From: CAJINA01 sp964647585
GTDB taxonomy: Bacteria; Desulfobacterota; Desulfobacteria; Desulfobacterales; CAJINA01
Direction: 5' to 3'
Assembly: GCA_964647585.1 (NCBI GenBank)
Contig: CAZYGG010000010.1
Coordinates: 10,110 to 74,109, forward strand
Length of the DNA stretch: 64,000 bases
The notes below the pieces were generated by a model, which did not search any database, had not been told where the DNA came from, and saw nothing but the letters and a program-made list of their open reading frames with translations. This document shows positions 24,938 to 33,900 of the stretch, in pieces (position 1 is the first letter of the stretch; each line of letters begins with the position of its first letter). The position numbers were made by a program, and so were the translations under genes.

Positions 24938-25411
24938 ATGCCGAATCTAATTGAAGGTAGATTGCTGGGTGAGGGTAAGAAGTTTGCACTGATAACCAGC
25001 CGGTTCAACGATTTTATCACGGATAAACTCGTTGGCGGAGCCCTCGATGCGCTGGTTCGCAGCGGGGTAGATGATGATGACATCGACTTGCTGAAAGTAC
25101 CCGGGGCCTTTGAAATTCCCCTGGTGGCCAAGAAAGCGGTGGCGACCGAAAAATATGATGCCGTCATTTGCCTGGGCGCGGTGATCCGCGGCTCCACTAC
25201 CCACTATGATTACGTGTGTGCGGAGGCTTCCAAGGGCATTGCCCAGGTTTCACTGGATTCGGGCACCCCGGTTATTTTCGGTATTATCACCACGGACACC
25301 ATCGAACAGGCCATTGAACGGGCAGGCACCAAAGCCGGCAACAAGGGCTGGAGTGCGGCTATATCCGCGGTTGAGATGGCCAACCTGATGGACACTTTGA
25401 ACCGGGCGTAA
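24938..25411 (+). CDS. ribH: 6,7-dimethyl-8-ribityllumazine synthase
   Basis: Condenses the two riboflavin precursors. 157 residues. Motifs: ITSRFNDFITDKLVGGALDAL, VPGAFEIPLVAKKA, CLGAVIRGSTTHYDYVCAEASKG (catalytic His in TTHYDYV), VIFGIITTDTIEQAIERAG. GGAGG ribosome site; 6-bp gap to nusB. Confidence 0.97.
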   Translation: MPNLIEGRLLGEGKKFALITSRFNDFITDKLVGGALDALVRSGVDDDDIDLLKVPGAFEIPLVAKKAVATEKYDAVICLGAVIRGSTTHYDYVCAEASKGIAQVSLDSGTPVIFGIITTDTIEQAIERAGTKAGNKGWSAAISAVEMANLMDTLNRA

Positions 25412-25417
25412 ATTTTT

Positions 25418-25993
25418 ATGGGGATCCGCCGAAGAGCAAGAGAGCTTGCGATGCAGGCTCTCTTTTATATTGATTCGCGGCAGTGCAATCTGGATGAAGG
25501 CCTGGACCTGTTCTGCCGCAGTTGCCTGCCGCCCAAAAAGACCCGCCCGTTCTTTATAAAGCTGGTCAGCGGGGTCAGTGCCGGGAGGCCGGAGATTGAC
25601 ACCCTCATTGAGCGTTTTTCCAGCAATTGGAAAGTCAGCCGTATGTCCGGGGTCGATCGCAATATCCTGCGGATTGCCGTTTTTGAACTGATGGGCTGCC
25701 CGGATATTCCCACCCGGGTTACTCTCAATGAGGCCATCGATATCGGTAAACGATTCGGCACCGAGGAATCCGGGGCGTTTATCAACGGCATCCTGGACAG
25801 TATCAACCAGGCTGTTGAAAAAGAGGGACTGAGCCTTGATCTGGAAATACCGGAACTGGTGATTGACTGGGACGTGCAAAGCAAAGCGCATGCAGCGACG
25901 CCTGAAAAGCAGGTGCCCCTGACCCGGTTCGAGCAGGTTAAAGGTAAAAAAGGGGTTGTAAAACGCAAAGGGCCCCGCAATATAACAGAATAG
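25418..25993 (+). CDS. nusB: Transcription antitermination protein NusB
   Basis: RNA-binding antitermination factor for rRNA operons. 191 residues, about 50 longer than E. coli NusB. The N-terminal RRARELAMQALFYID arginine-rich motif and the ERFSSNWKVSRMSGVDRNILRIAVFELMG and TLNEAIDIGKRFGTEESGAFINGILD segments are typical. The extra C-terminal tail (from about 145) is basic and without known domain. Position after ribH is a conserved gene order. Confidence 0.94.
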   Translation: MGIRRRARELAMQALFYIDSRQCNLDEGLDLFCRSCLPPKKTRPFFIKLVSGVSAGRPEIDTLIERFSSNWKVSRMSGVDRNILRIAVFELMGCPDIPTRVTLNEAIDIGKRFGTEESGAFINGILDSINQAVEKEGLSLDLEIPELVIDWDVQSKAHAATPEKQVPLTRFEQVKGKKGVVKRKGPRNITE

Positions 25994-26006
25994 AAGGGAG
26001 CAGACA

Positions 26007-26636
26007 TTGATAATCAAGTCCATGGCCCTGGGGCCGATAATGGCAAATTGTTATGTGCTTGGCTGTGAAACGACCCGTGCGGCGGCCGTCATCGACCCGG
26101 GTGAAGAGGCCCCGCGGATACTCGACGCCCTGAAAGAAGACGGGCTTACCCTTAAAGTAATCCTGAACACCCACGGGCATTTTGACCACGTGGGTGCCAA
26201 TCGGGAGCTGAAGCTGGCGGTTCCTGAGGCCCAGCTGATGATTCATGGTGATGATGCCCCCATGCTGGGCCAGCTGGCAAATTCGGCCCGGATGTTCGGG
26301 ATGCAGGCAGAGAATTCACCGGATCCGGACCGGTTGCTGCAAGACAAGGATGTAATTGCATTTGGTAATATCAATCTGGACGTCGTACATGTACCCGGAC
26401 ACTCACCCGGAGGCGTTGCCTTTATCGCGCCTGAGGGTATTTTTGTGGGTGATACCCTTTTTGCGGGGTCAATCGGACGCACCGACCTCCCCGGCGGGAA
26501 TTTCGAGACCCTGATCGCCAGCATTCAGAACCGGCTTTTTCAATTTGATGACGAGACCCCGGTCTACCCGGGTCACATGGGTCCGACGAGCATCGGGCAG
26601 GAAAAACGATCCAACCCTTTTTGTGCGATACGGTAG
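26007..26636 (+). CDS. MBL-fold metallo-hydrolase (glyoxalase II-like)
   Basis: 209-residue metallo-beta-lactamase fold hydrolase. Zinc ligands: THGHFDHVG (HxHxDH, about 50-58), VPGHSPGGVAF, VGDTLFAGSIGRTDLPGG and the final YPGHMGPTS. Starts at a TTG with an AAGGGAG box 6-7 bp upstream, because family members begin MIIKxxxxGPxxxNCYVLG exactly there. Last gene of the rib/nusB cluster; the substrate is not known (many are annotated hydroxyacylglutathione hydrolase). Confidence 0.88.
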   Translation: MIIKSMALGPIMANCYVLGCETTRAAAVIDPGEEAPRILDALKEDGLTLKVILNTHGHFDHVGANRELKLAVPEAQLMIHGDDAPMLGQLANSARMFGMQAENSPDPDRLLQDKDVIAFGNINLDVVHVPGHSPGGVAFIAPEGIFVGDTLFAGSIGRTDLPGGNFETLIASIQNRLFQFDDETPVYPGHMGPTSIGQEKRSNPFCAIR

Positions 26637-26646
26637 GTTAGAAATT

Positions 26647-26780
26647 CTGAACATCCAGCGTCCAACATTCAACATCGAAATTTGAACTGATGCACGCCTG
26701 CGGCGCCTGATTATATAAATCAGCACAGCGCCGCGTGCCCTTATTCGATGTTGGACGTTCGCTGTTCAATGTTGGATGTT
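26647..26780. repeat. Inverted 7-bp word array overlapping the 3' end of mltF
   Basis: Left arm 26647-26688: CTGAACA, TCCAGCG, TCCAACA, TTCAACA, TCGAAAT, TTGAACT. Right arm from 26744: TTCGATG, TTGGACG, TTCGCTG, TTCAATG, TTGGATG. The centre has CGCCTGCGGCG and the palindrome CTGATTATATAAATCAG. The right arm codes, on the minus strand, the last 11-12 residues of MltF. Confidence 0.88.
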
Positions 26781-28249
26781 TGTTTTTTTACCGATGTATT
26801 CTCGCCTGTCACGCCCCCATCGCCCGCCGGGTCATTCATGCGCTTGTATTCAATCCCATGGCGTTTGAGGATGTCATAATAGAAGAAAATCTGGCGGATA
26901 TAATTAATGGGTTCAGTGCCCCGGCAATATCCATATCGTGATTTAGAATAGTATTTACGGTAGCTTAACATGGGCAGGGTTTTTTTAAGGGACGCCCACC
27001 GGTCCGGGTCCAGGTTGAATTCCCGGGCAAGGTCGCGGGCATCCCGCACATGGCCCTGGCCCACGTTGTAAGCGGCCAGGGCGATGTAAAGGCGGTCGGG
27101 TGCCGGGGCAGCGTGGAAGAAGTCGTAGAGTATTTTCAGGTACAAAACGCCGGCTTGAATATTCTGGAGTGGGTCGAGTATATCGGTCACCCCCAGGCTG
27201 CGGGCCGTCTGGAGGGTCAGCTGCATAAGCCCGAAGGCCCCGGCGTGACTCCTGGCGGTCGGGTCGAAATGGGACTCTTGATATACCTGGGCCGCAATCA
27301 GCCGCCAGTCAAAATTATTCAATTCGGCCGCTTCTTCGATGATGGCGCGATAGCTGGGCAGGCGGGTGCGCAACCGCCGGTGGTAGGCCCGCACGTCCAC
27401 ATAATCGAACATCTCCAGGTTAGAAAAATACCGGGCATATATTTCCGCATATTGCCCGTTGGCCTTGATTGTTTTAATAAAGCGATTGATGCGCCGGCGC
27501 AGTTTCCCGGCCTGCTTGTGCACGGCCCAGCCAATTGCCTGGTTTTCACTGACCGGGGATACGATCCGGGCTTTGGGATAATAGCGGCGGTTGAGCTGGG
27601 CGATGTGTTCATCTGCAAGGGTGATACCAATCTCACCGGCGGCGACCTGCCGGATAAGTTCTTCGGTGGGCATGTCGAGATGCAGCTGGATAGCGACGTT
27701 GATGCCGGCCCGCTGCAGTTCCTCCAGGCGTTCCTGGTAGGAGGTTCCCCGGCGGACGTGGACTGTCTGTCCCGCCAGGTCGGTGGGGCTGCGGATTCCC
27801 GGATGGTGTCGGTTGGTGAGGATTTGCTGCCGGGTGGTCAGATACCCATCGGAAAAAGCAACCTGCCGGAGACGTTTGGCGGTGATGGTCAGGTCCGCGG
27901 CGATCATATCGGCTTCGCCGGTCTGGATGTCCGGAATCATGCCTTCCCATCTTTCAGCGACCTTTATCTCCAGACGGACCCCCAGGTGGTCGGCAAACGC
28001 TTTGGCCAGATCATATTCGAAGCCCATGGGCTGGCCGCGGTACAGGTAGTAGCAATTGGCGTTGTTACGGGTCAGAACCGTAATTTTCCCGGTGCGCAGG
28101 ATCCTGCCCATAGCGGTTTCCGGTGGCGGTTCCGGTGTAAACAGGAATATATACAGGCCGCAAGTGATGATAAAGCCGGCTACCAGCGACAGCCTGAAGA
28201 TCAGCCGCAGAGAGTCGCTTTTGCGTGTAGTTTGAGTCACCGGCTGCAA
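26741..28249 (-). CDS. mltF: Membrane-bound lytic transglycosylase F (SBP_bac_3 + SLT domains)
   Basis: Cleaves peptidoglycan glycan strands in the periplasm. N-terminal membrane anchor (about residues 16-38), a solute-binding-protein-like domain (about 55-285) and a C-terminal lysozyme-like SLT domain with catalytic Glu about 325 in QVYQESHFDPTARSHAGAFGLMQL. I propose the TTG at 28249 (GAGGG box 8 bp upstream, 502 residues); the longer frame opens at a TTG that is itself the -35 TTGACA of a likely promoter. The last residues, QTSNIEQRTSNIE, are encoded by a repeat array, so the C-terminus has probably been overwritten or extended by it. Confidence 0.88.
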   Translation of the reverse strand: MQPVTQTTRKSDSLRLIFRLSLVAGFIITCGLYIFLFTPEPPPETAMGRILRTGKITVLTRNNANCYYLYRGQPMGFEYDLAKAFADHLGVRLEIKVAERWEGMIPDIQTGEADMIAADLTITAKRLRQVAFSDGYLTTRQQILTNRHHPGIRSPTDLAGQTVHVRRGTSYQERLEELQRAGINVAIQLHLDMPTEELIRQVAAGEIGITLADEHIAQLNRRYYPKARIVSPVSENQAIGWAVHKQAGKLRRRINRFIKTIKANGQYAEIYARYFSNLEMFDYVDVRAYHRRLRTRLPSYRAIIEEAAELNNFDWRLIAAQVYQESHFDPTARSHAGAFGLMQLTLQTARSLGVTDILDPLQNIQAGVLYLKILYDFFHAAPAPDRLYIALAAYNVGQGHVRDARDLAREFNLDPDRWASLKKTLPMLSYRKYYSKSRYGYCRGTEPINYIRQIFFYYDILKRHGIEYKRMNDPAGDGGVTGENTSVKKQTSNIEQRTSNIE

Positions 28250-28285
28250 GGTCAATACCCTCGATGCGTGTATGGAAAAAAACAC

Positions 28286-28315
28286 AATATGATCAATATC
28301 CTTACTATATGTCAA
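28286..28315 (-). promoter_or_regulatory. Probable promoter of mltF
   Basis: On the minus strand: TTGACA (28315-28310), 18-bp spacer, CATATT (28291-28286; 4/6 match). Transcription would begin about 30 nt before the proposed TTG start. Confidence 0.45.
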
Positions 28316-28394
28316 GCAGGTGCGAAATACAATCCGGGGGGGGCGGGCAATTTAGCTTGAACTAGCGGTGGCCGTTTGTTAGAAACGGGCTAAC

Positions 28395-29474
28395 ATGACT
28401 TTTGAAATAAAAAGAAGAAAAACACGGCAGATCCGCGTTGGGAGTGTTCCGGTGGGAGGCGATGCCCCCATCGCCGTGCAGTCGATGACCAATACCTATA
28501 CCCAGGATATCAAGGCCACGGTGGCGCAAATTAACCAGTTGGCCGCCGCCGGGTGTGAAATTATCCGGGTGGCCGTGCCGGATGAAGAGGCTGCGGCAGC
28601 CATTGCAAAGATCAAAGCGGCCATCACGATTCCCTTGATTGCGGACATCCATTTTGACTACCGGCTGGCCGTTGCCGCGGCCAAAGCCGGGGCGGACGGT
28701 TTGCGGATAAACCCCGGCAACATCGGCAGTGAAAAAAAGGTCAGGGCGGTGGTCGATTGTGCCCGGGACCTGGGCCTGGCCATTCGGATCGGCGTGAACT
28801 CAGGATCGCTTGAGAAGGATCTGCTGGAGAAATACGGTGGGCAGGCCTGCGCCGCTGCTATGGTGGAAAGTGCCCTGCGGCACATCGAGCGGCTGCAAGC
28901 CATGGACTTTCACGAATTGAAGGTGTCTCTGAAAGCCTCGGATGTCTATCGTACGGTTGCTGCATATCGGCAGTTGGCTGACCAGACGGACCTGCCGCTG
29001 CATATCGGTGTGACGGAGGCCGGCGGGCTTTTTGCCGGGATCGTCAAGTCGTCTGTGGGCATCGGCATGCTCCTGGCTGAAGGCCTGGGAGACACCCTGC
29101 GGGTGTCGCTGACCCGTGATCCGGTTGAGGAGATCAAGGTGGGGTATGAGATCCTGCGTGCGTTGGATATCCGCAGCCGGGGGCCGGAAATTATTTCATG
29201 CCCGACCTGCGGGCGCTGCAAGGTTGACCTGTTCAATATCGCCGAGCAGGTGGAGTCCGCCCTGTTCACCTCCCGGGCGGACGTGAAAGTTGCTATTATG
29301 GGATGTGTGGTAAATGGCCCGGGTGAAGCCCGGGAAGCCGACATCGGGATTGCCGGAGGCGATGGGAATGGGATTCTATTCCGCCAGGGAAAGGTAGTTA
29401 AAAAATTTCCCCAGGCAGATCTGGTGCCGGTGTTGCTCGATGAGGTTGAAAAATACGAAAAAAAGAAACGTTAA
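28395..29474 (+). CDS. ispG: 4-hydroxy-3-methylbut-2-en-1-yl diphosphate synthase (flavodoxin/ferredoxin)
   Basis: Iron-sulfur enzyme of the MEP isoprenoid pathway converting MEcPP to HMBPP. 359 residues. N-terminal TIM barrel with QSMTNTYTQD, ADIHFDYRLA, LRINPGNIG; C-terminal [4Fe-4S] site with CPTCGRC (about 275-281) and CVVNGPGEA (about 306-314). Only a weak ribosome site before the ATG. proS follows after 38 bp. Confidence 0.96.
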   Translation: MTFEIKRRKTRQIRVGSVPVGGDAPIAVQSMTNTYTQDIKATVAQINQLAAAGCEIIRVAVPDEEAAAAIAKIKAAITIPLIADIHFDYRLAVAAAKAGADGLRINPGNIGSEKKVRAVVDCARDLGLAIRIGVNSGSLEKDLLEKYGGQACAAAMVESALRHIERLQAMDFHELKVSLKASDVYRTVAAYRQLADQTDLPLHIGVTEAGGLFAGIVKSSVGIGMLLAEGLGDTLRVSLTRDPVEEIKVGYEILRALDIRSRGPEIISCPTCGRCKVDLFNIAEQVESALFTSRADVKVAIMGCVVNGPGEAREADIGIAGGDGNGILFRQGKVVKKFPQADLVPVLLDEVEKYEKKKR

Positions 29475-29512
29475 ACATATTTAAGAAAACTGGCATAAAT
29501 AGAGAGGAAATC

Positions 29513-31045
29513 ATGGGAAAAAAGCAGGCCAAAACAGCAATCTCACCTACCCGGTCCGAAGATTATCCGGAATGGTACCAGCAGGTCGTCAAGGCGTCGG
29601 ATCTGGCCGAGCCGTCGCCGGTGCGCGGGTGCATGGTCATTAAACCCTGGGGATACGCGATCTGGGAAAACATCATGCGCGACATGGATGCCATGTTCAA
29701 AGAGACCGGGGTTAGAAATGCCTACTTTCCCCTCTTTATCCCACTGAATTACCTGGAAAAAGAGGCGGAGCATGTGGAAGGCTTCGCCACGGAGTGCGCG
29801 GTCGTAACCCATCACCGCCTGGAAAAGGGCGCGGCTGGCGGCCTGGTACCGGCCGGTAAACTGAGTGAACCACTGGTGGTCAGGCCCACTTCGGAAACCA
29901 TTATCGGAGAGTCTTTCTCAAAATGGGTCAGCAGTTACCGGGACCTGCCCATCCTGATCAACCAGTGGGCCAATGTGGTGCGCTGGGAGATGCGGACCCG
30001 AATTTTTTTAAGGACCAGTGAGTTTCTCTGGCAGGAAGGGCATACCGCCCATGCCACGGATACAGAGGCCATGGAGCGTACGCAGCTGATGCTGGATGTC
30101 TATGCCCGGTTTGTGGAGAAATTTCTGGCCATCCCGGTCATCCGGGGCCGGAAAACCGCCGGCGAGAGGTTCCCGGGCGCGGTGGACACCCTGTGTATTG
30201 AAGCGATGATGCAGGACCGTAAAGCCTTACAGGCCGGGACATCCCATTTTCTCGGGCAGAATTTTGCAAAGGCCTCCGGGATCAAATTTCAGTCGGCCCG
30301 GGAGAAAGAAGAGTTCGCCTGGACAACTTCCTGGGGATCTTCTACCCGGATGATCGGCGGCATGATCATGACCCACAGCGATGATGATGGCCTGGTTCTA
30401 CCGCCCAGAATTGCATCGGCACAGGTTGTCCTTATACCGATTATCAGAAAAGAGAAGGACCGTGAGCCGGTAATGACGTATGTGACCCGGTTGGCTGAGG
30501 ATCTCAAAGCCTGTAATTATCACGGCCGCCGCCTGGTTGTCGAGATTGATGATCGCGATATGGGCGGTGGCAAGAGCTGGGACTGGATCAAGAAAGGGAT
30601 TCCGGTCAGAGTGGAAATCGGCCCGCGGGATATCGCCGATGATGCCGTGTTTGTCGGCCGCCGGGATAAATCGCCCCGGGACAAAGCGGCAGTGAAGCGG
30701 GCGGAGTTTATCGCCTCGATCGTAACGGTTCTGGATGAAATCCAGCAGACGCTTTATGACCGGGCGCTGGCCTACCGGCAGGAACACACCCGGGATATTG
30801 ATACGAATACGGACTTTTACGACTATTTTACATCCAAAAACAGTGAGCGGCCGGAGATTCACGGCGGGTTTGCGCTGTCACACTGGTGCGGCAGCGATGA
30901 GTGCGAACAGCGCATAAAAGAGGACCTGAAGGTGACCATTCGCTGCATCCCCTTTGAAAAAATGGGCGCTGATACGGGAAGCGGCAGCTGTATCTGCTGC
31001 GGCCAGCCTTCCCGGGAAAGAGTCGTATTCGCAAAAGCCTATTAA
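29513..31045 (+). CDS. proS: Proline--tRNA ligase, archaeal/eukaryotic-type
   Basis: Class II synthetase for tRNA-Pro. 510 residues; no insertion (INS/editing) domain between motifs 2 and 3. It opens with EDYPEWYQQVVKASDLAEPSPVRGCMVIKP, has VVRPTSETIIGESFSKWV, RWEMRTRIFLRTSEFLWQEGHTAH, and ends CICCGQPSRERVVFAKAY, the Cys-rich C-terminal zinc region and terminal Tyr that mark the archaeal/eukaryotic-like ProS. This type occurs in a minority of bacteria. Ribosome site AGAGAGG. Confidence 0.95.
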   Translation: MGKKQAKTAISPTRSEDYPEWYQQVVKASDLAEPSPVRGCMVIKPWGYAIWENIMRDMDAMFKETGVRNAYFPLFIPLNYLEKEAEHVEGFATECAVVTHHRLEKGAAGGLVPAGKLSEPLVVRPTSETIIGESFSKWVSSYRDLPILINQWANVVRWEMRTRIFLRTSEFLWQEGHTAHATDTEAMERTQLMLDVYARFVEKFLAIPVIRGRKTAGERFPGAVDTLCIEAMMQDRKALQAGTSHFLGQNFAKASGIKFQSAREKEEFAWTTSWGSSTRMIGGMIMTHSDDDGLVLPPRIASAQVVLIPIIRKEKDREPVMTYVTRLAEDLKACNYHGRRLVVEIDDRDMGGGKSWDWIKKGIPVRVEIGPRDIADDAVFVGRRDKSPRDKAAVKRAEFIASIVTVLDEIQQTLYDRALAYRQEHTRDIDTNTDFYDYFTSKNSERPEIHGGFALSHWCGSDECEQRIKEDLKVTIRCIPFEKMGADTGSGSCICCGQPSRERVVFAKAY

Positions 31046-31047
31046 CC

Positions 31048-33189
31048 ATGATTCGAATTGGCGACATTATAGATAAAATAGCGGCCTATAATCCTGACGC
31101 GGATCTGGGGATTGTGAACCAGGCCTATGTCTATTCCGCGCGGGTGCACGATGGACAGGTGCGCCTGTCCGGGGAGCCCTACCTGTCGCACCCGCTGGAG
31201 GTGGCCGGGATTCTGGCCGATATGAAGCTTGATACGATCAGTATTGTGGCCGGCCTGCTGCATGACGTGATCGAAGATACCCACGCGACCGCCGCGGAAG
31301 TCAGTAAAATTTTTGGGCCGGAAGTTGAGCATATCGTTTCCGGGGTCACCAAGCTTTCCGTCCTGCCGTTAGAAAACGCCCGGGCCCGCCAGGCGGAAAG
31401 CATCCGGAAAATGCTGCTGGCCATGGCCGATGATATCCGGGTGATCCTGATTAAACTTGCAGACCGGCTGCACAATATGCGGACCCTGGATTTTCACGAC
31501 AGCCGGAGGCAGGCGAAGATTGCCCGGGAAACCCTGGATATTTTTGCCCCCATTGCCTCCCGATTGGGAATATACTGGATCAAGCATGAACTGGAAGACA
31601 ACGCTTTCAAGTATCTTAACCCGGACGATTACAGCCGGATCCGGGGGCTGGTCAGCAAAGACCAGGCCGGACGAGAAGCGTATATTGAAACCGTCCGGCA
31701 GCTCATTGTGCAGAAACTCGTCCAGACCGGTCTGCGGGGCAAAATTCTCGGCCGGCACAAGAAGGTCTACAGCATCTACCATAAAATGCTGACCCAGAAC
31801 CTGCCGTTTGAGGAGATCTATGACATCATCGCTTTTCGGATCATTCTGGATACCATTCCGCAGTGCTATGAGGTGCTGGGTTTGATCCACGCCCTGTGGA
31901 AGCCCATTGATATCAAGTTCAAAGATTACATTGCCCGACCAAAATCAAATATGTACCAGTCCTTGCACACCACGGTGATCGGCCCCAAGGGCGAGCGGGT
32001 TGAAATCCAGATCCGGACGTACGAGATGGACAATGTAGCCAAGTCCGGTATTGCCGCGCACTGGAGCTACAAGGAAGGGAAACAGGCCGATGAGAAAGTG
32101 CGTGACACGTTTGCCTGGATCCAGAACATTGTGGAGAACCAGGAACACACCCAGGACCCTAACGAATTTCTGGAAAATGTCCGCATTGATCTTTTCCCCG
32201 ACGAGGTCTACGTTTTTACGCCCACGGGTGAGATTAAAACCCTCCCGAAAGGCGCGACGCCCGTGGATTTTGCTTACCTCATCCACACCGAGGTGGGCCA
32301 CCAGTGCACCGGGGGCAAGGTAAACGGCCGCCTGGTGCCCCTGCCGTACACGCTCCGGACCGGTGACATCGTGGAAGTGGTGACCCAAAAGAACCACCAT
32401 CCCAGCAAGGACTGGCTGAGTTTCGTCAAGACGGTAAAGGCCAAGGCTAAAATTCGGCAATGGGTCAAGATCCAGGAAAGAGAGCGAAGCCTGAGTCTGG
32501 GGCGCGAGATGTGTGAAAAGGCGTTTCGCAAGCACAAAATGAATTTCAACACCCAGGTAAAGTCAGAAGAGATGGCGGCCGCGGTAGCGCATTTCGGGTT
32601 AAAAACCATAGACGACCTGGTTGCCAGCGTTGGCTATGGGAAGATTACGCCTCTGCAGATTATCCGGCGCATAGAACCGAAAACGGATGATGCGGAAGGC
32701 CGTAAATCAATTCTGAACAAGCTGATGGGGCGGGTTCGCAAAAAGAAGTCGAAAACCGGTGTCGTGGTCAAAGGGGTGGATGATGTCCTGATCAAATTTG
32801 GTAAATGCTGCCAGCCGGTGCCCGGTGATCCCATTACGGGATACATCACCCGCGGTTTTGGAGTAACGGTGCATCGGGCCAGCTGTGTGAACGCGCTCAA
32901 GATGAGTCCGGAGCGGCGCATTGATGTTGAGTGGCATACGGAAGCATCTGAGAGTTTCCCGGCGGACTTCCAGGTGACCTCTTATGACCGGGTCGGGCTT
33001 TTAGCGGATATTGTGGGGTGTATTACGAAAAATGAGGCCAATATCCTCAGCGCGGATACCAAAACCGGCAGTGACCGGCACGTGGAAAGCCATTTCTCAG
33101 TCGGTGTCCGGAGTACTGAACACATGAAACGGATACTGGCCTCGATTAGAAAGATCAAGAATGTTCAGGATGTCAAGCGAATCAGGTAA
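31048..33189 (+). CDS. Bifunctional (p)ppGpp synthetase/hydrolase (RelA/SpoT family)
   Basis: Makes and degrades the alarmone (p)ppGpp. 713 residues: HD hydrolase domain with His48 in YLSHPLEVA and His72-Asp73 in GLLHDVIEDT, so hydrolase is intact; synthetase domain with EEIYDIIAFRIIL and RPKSNMYQSLHTTV...VEIQIRTYEMD (about 300-335); TGS domain (about 385-445, VFTPTGEIKTLPKGATPVDFAY); a CC/ZFD region with FGKCCQPVPGDPITGY; and a C-terminal ACT domain (about 640-713). Starts 2 bp after proS without its own clear ribosome site, implying coupling. Confidence 0.95.
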   Translation: MIRIGDIIDKIAAYNPDADLGIVNQAYVYSARVHDGQVRLSGEPYLSHPLEVAGILADMKLDTISIVAGLLHDVIEDTHATAAEVSKIFGPEVEHIVSGVTKLSVLPLENARARQAESIRKMLLAMADDIRVILIKLADRLHNMRTLDFHDSRRQAKIARETLDIFAPIASRLGIYWIKHELEDNAFKYLNPDDYSRIRGLVSKDQAGREAYIETVRQLIVQKLVQTGLRGKILGRHKKVYSIYHKMLTQNLPFEEIYDIIAFRIILDTIPQCYEVLGLIHALWKPIDIKFKDYIARPKSNMYQSLHTTVIGPKGERVEIQIRTYEMDNVAKSGIAAHWSYKEGKQADEKVRDTFAWIQNIVENQEHTQDPNEFLENVRIDLFPDEVYVFTPTGEIKTLPKGATPVDFAYLIHTEVGHQCTGGKVNGRLVPLPYTLRTGDIVEVVTQKNHHPSKDWLSFVKTVKAKAKIRQWVKIQERERSLSLGREMCEKAFRKHKMNFNTQVKSEEMAAAVAHFGLKTIDDLVASVGYGKITPLQIIRRIEPKTDDAEGRKSILNKLMGRVRKKKSKTGVVVKGVDDVLIKFGKCCQPVPGDPITGYITRGFGVTVHRASCVNALKMSPERRIDVEWHTEASESFPADFQVTSYDRVGLLADIVGCITKNEANILSADTKTGSDRHVESHFSVGVRSTEHMKRILASIRKIKNVQDVKRIR

Positions 33190-33533
33190 TACTAATCATC
33201 CACAACCACCCAGTTATAAAGGGAGCTTTTGAGTTTGGCAGTTCCGGGGTTTACGGGGCTTATGAGGGGATGATTATTATATAAGCCGTTCTTTCGGCTC
33301 TTCGGAATCCATTGAGCCGGGCCTGAAGCTATCAGTTGCCATGGGCGAACGTATATCTTGCTTTCAGTACTGTTTAGGAAATTGAATAAACGGGAATCCT
33401 AAAACTCCATAAGCTTGTCAGAAACTATGCGGAAACCTTTGAAGCGGTTGCCGGGAATTAGCTTTATCGACAGGCGGATTCTTGGTTGTCTTTTTGCAAA
33501 CAGACCAGGAGGAACAAATTCGAGGCAACCGCT
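33190..33533. other. 344-bp intergenic region between rel and rpmB
   Basis: Holds TAATCATCC...GGATGATTA (33194-33277), a small GAGCCG-like hairpin agccgttctttcggct (about 33282-33302), and an 11-bp perfect inverted pair AAGCGGTTGCC (33442-33452) / GGCAACCGCTT (33524-33534), whose right copy touches the rpmB stop codon. These may end the convergent transcripts. No gene or tRNA seen. Confidence 0.5.
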
Positions 33534-33725
33534 TTAGGCGACTTTTACCACGCGGCCGGATTTAATGCAGGTCGTGCAGACCAGCATTTTCTGGGGGCGC
33601 CCATTATTCAGGGCCCGGACACTCTGCAAATTGGGATTGAAACGCCGCTTGGTTACATTATGGGCGTGGCTGACATTATTGCCCACGATAGGTTTTTTTC
33701 CACATATTTCACATACTTTAGACAT
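33534..33725 (-). CDS. rpmB: 50S ribosomal protein L28
   Basis: 63-residue L28. Start ATG at 33725 with AGGAG upstream; the longer frame upstream is spurious. MSKVCEICGKKPIVGNNVSHAHN opens with the first zinc CxxC, and LVCTTCIKSGRVVKV carries the second, so this is the four-cysteine C+ form. NVTKRRFNPNLQSVRA is conserved. Confidence 0.95.
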   Translation of the reverse strand: MSKVCEICGKKPIVGNNVSHAHNVTKRRFNPNLQSVRALNNGRPQKMLVCTTCIKSGRVVKVA

Positions 33726-33900
33726 ATCATCTTCTCCTGCAATTACTTTTTTAAAATGTTCCGGTGAGCCGGAACCCGCCTCATAAAACTGCAAACGAAA
33801 TCTATATAATATTGAATGTGCAGTGTAAAGCCTTTTTTGTGGTTTCAGGCTACAATTCATTGGGTCGCTTTTGCCCGGCCGGATCCCGGATGGCGATGGG

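Noticed and set aside
27050..28360. 436-codon open frame on the plus strand opposite mltF
   Set aside because: Shadow of the MltF coding frame; no recognisable domain.
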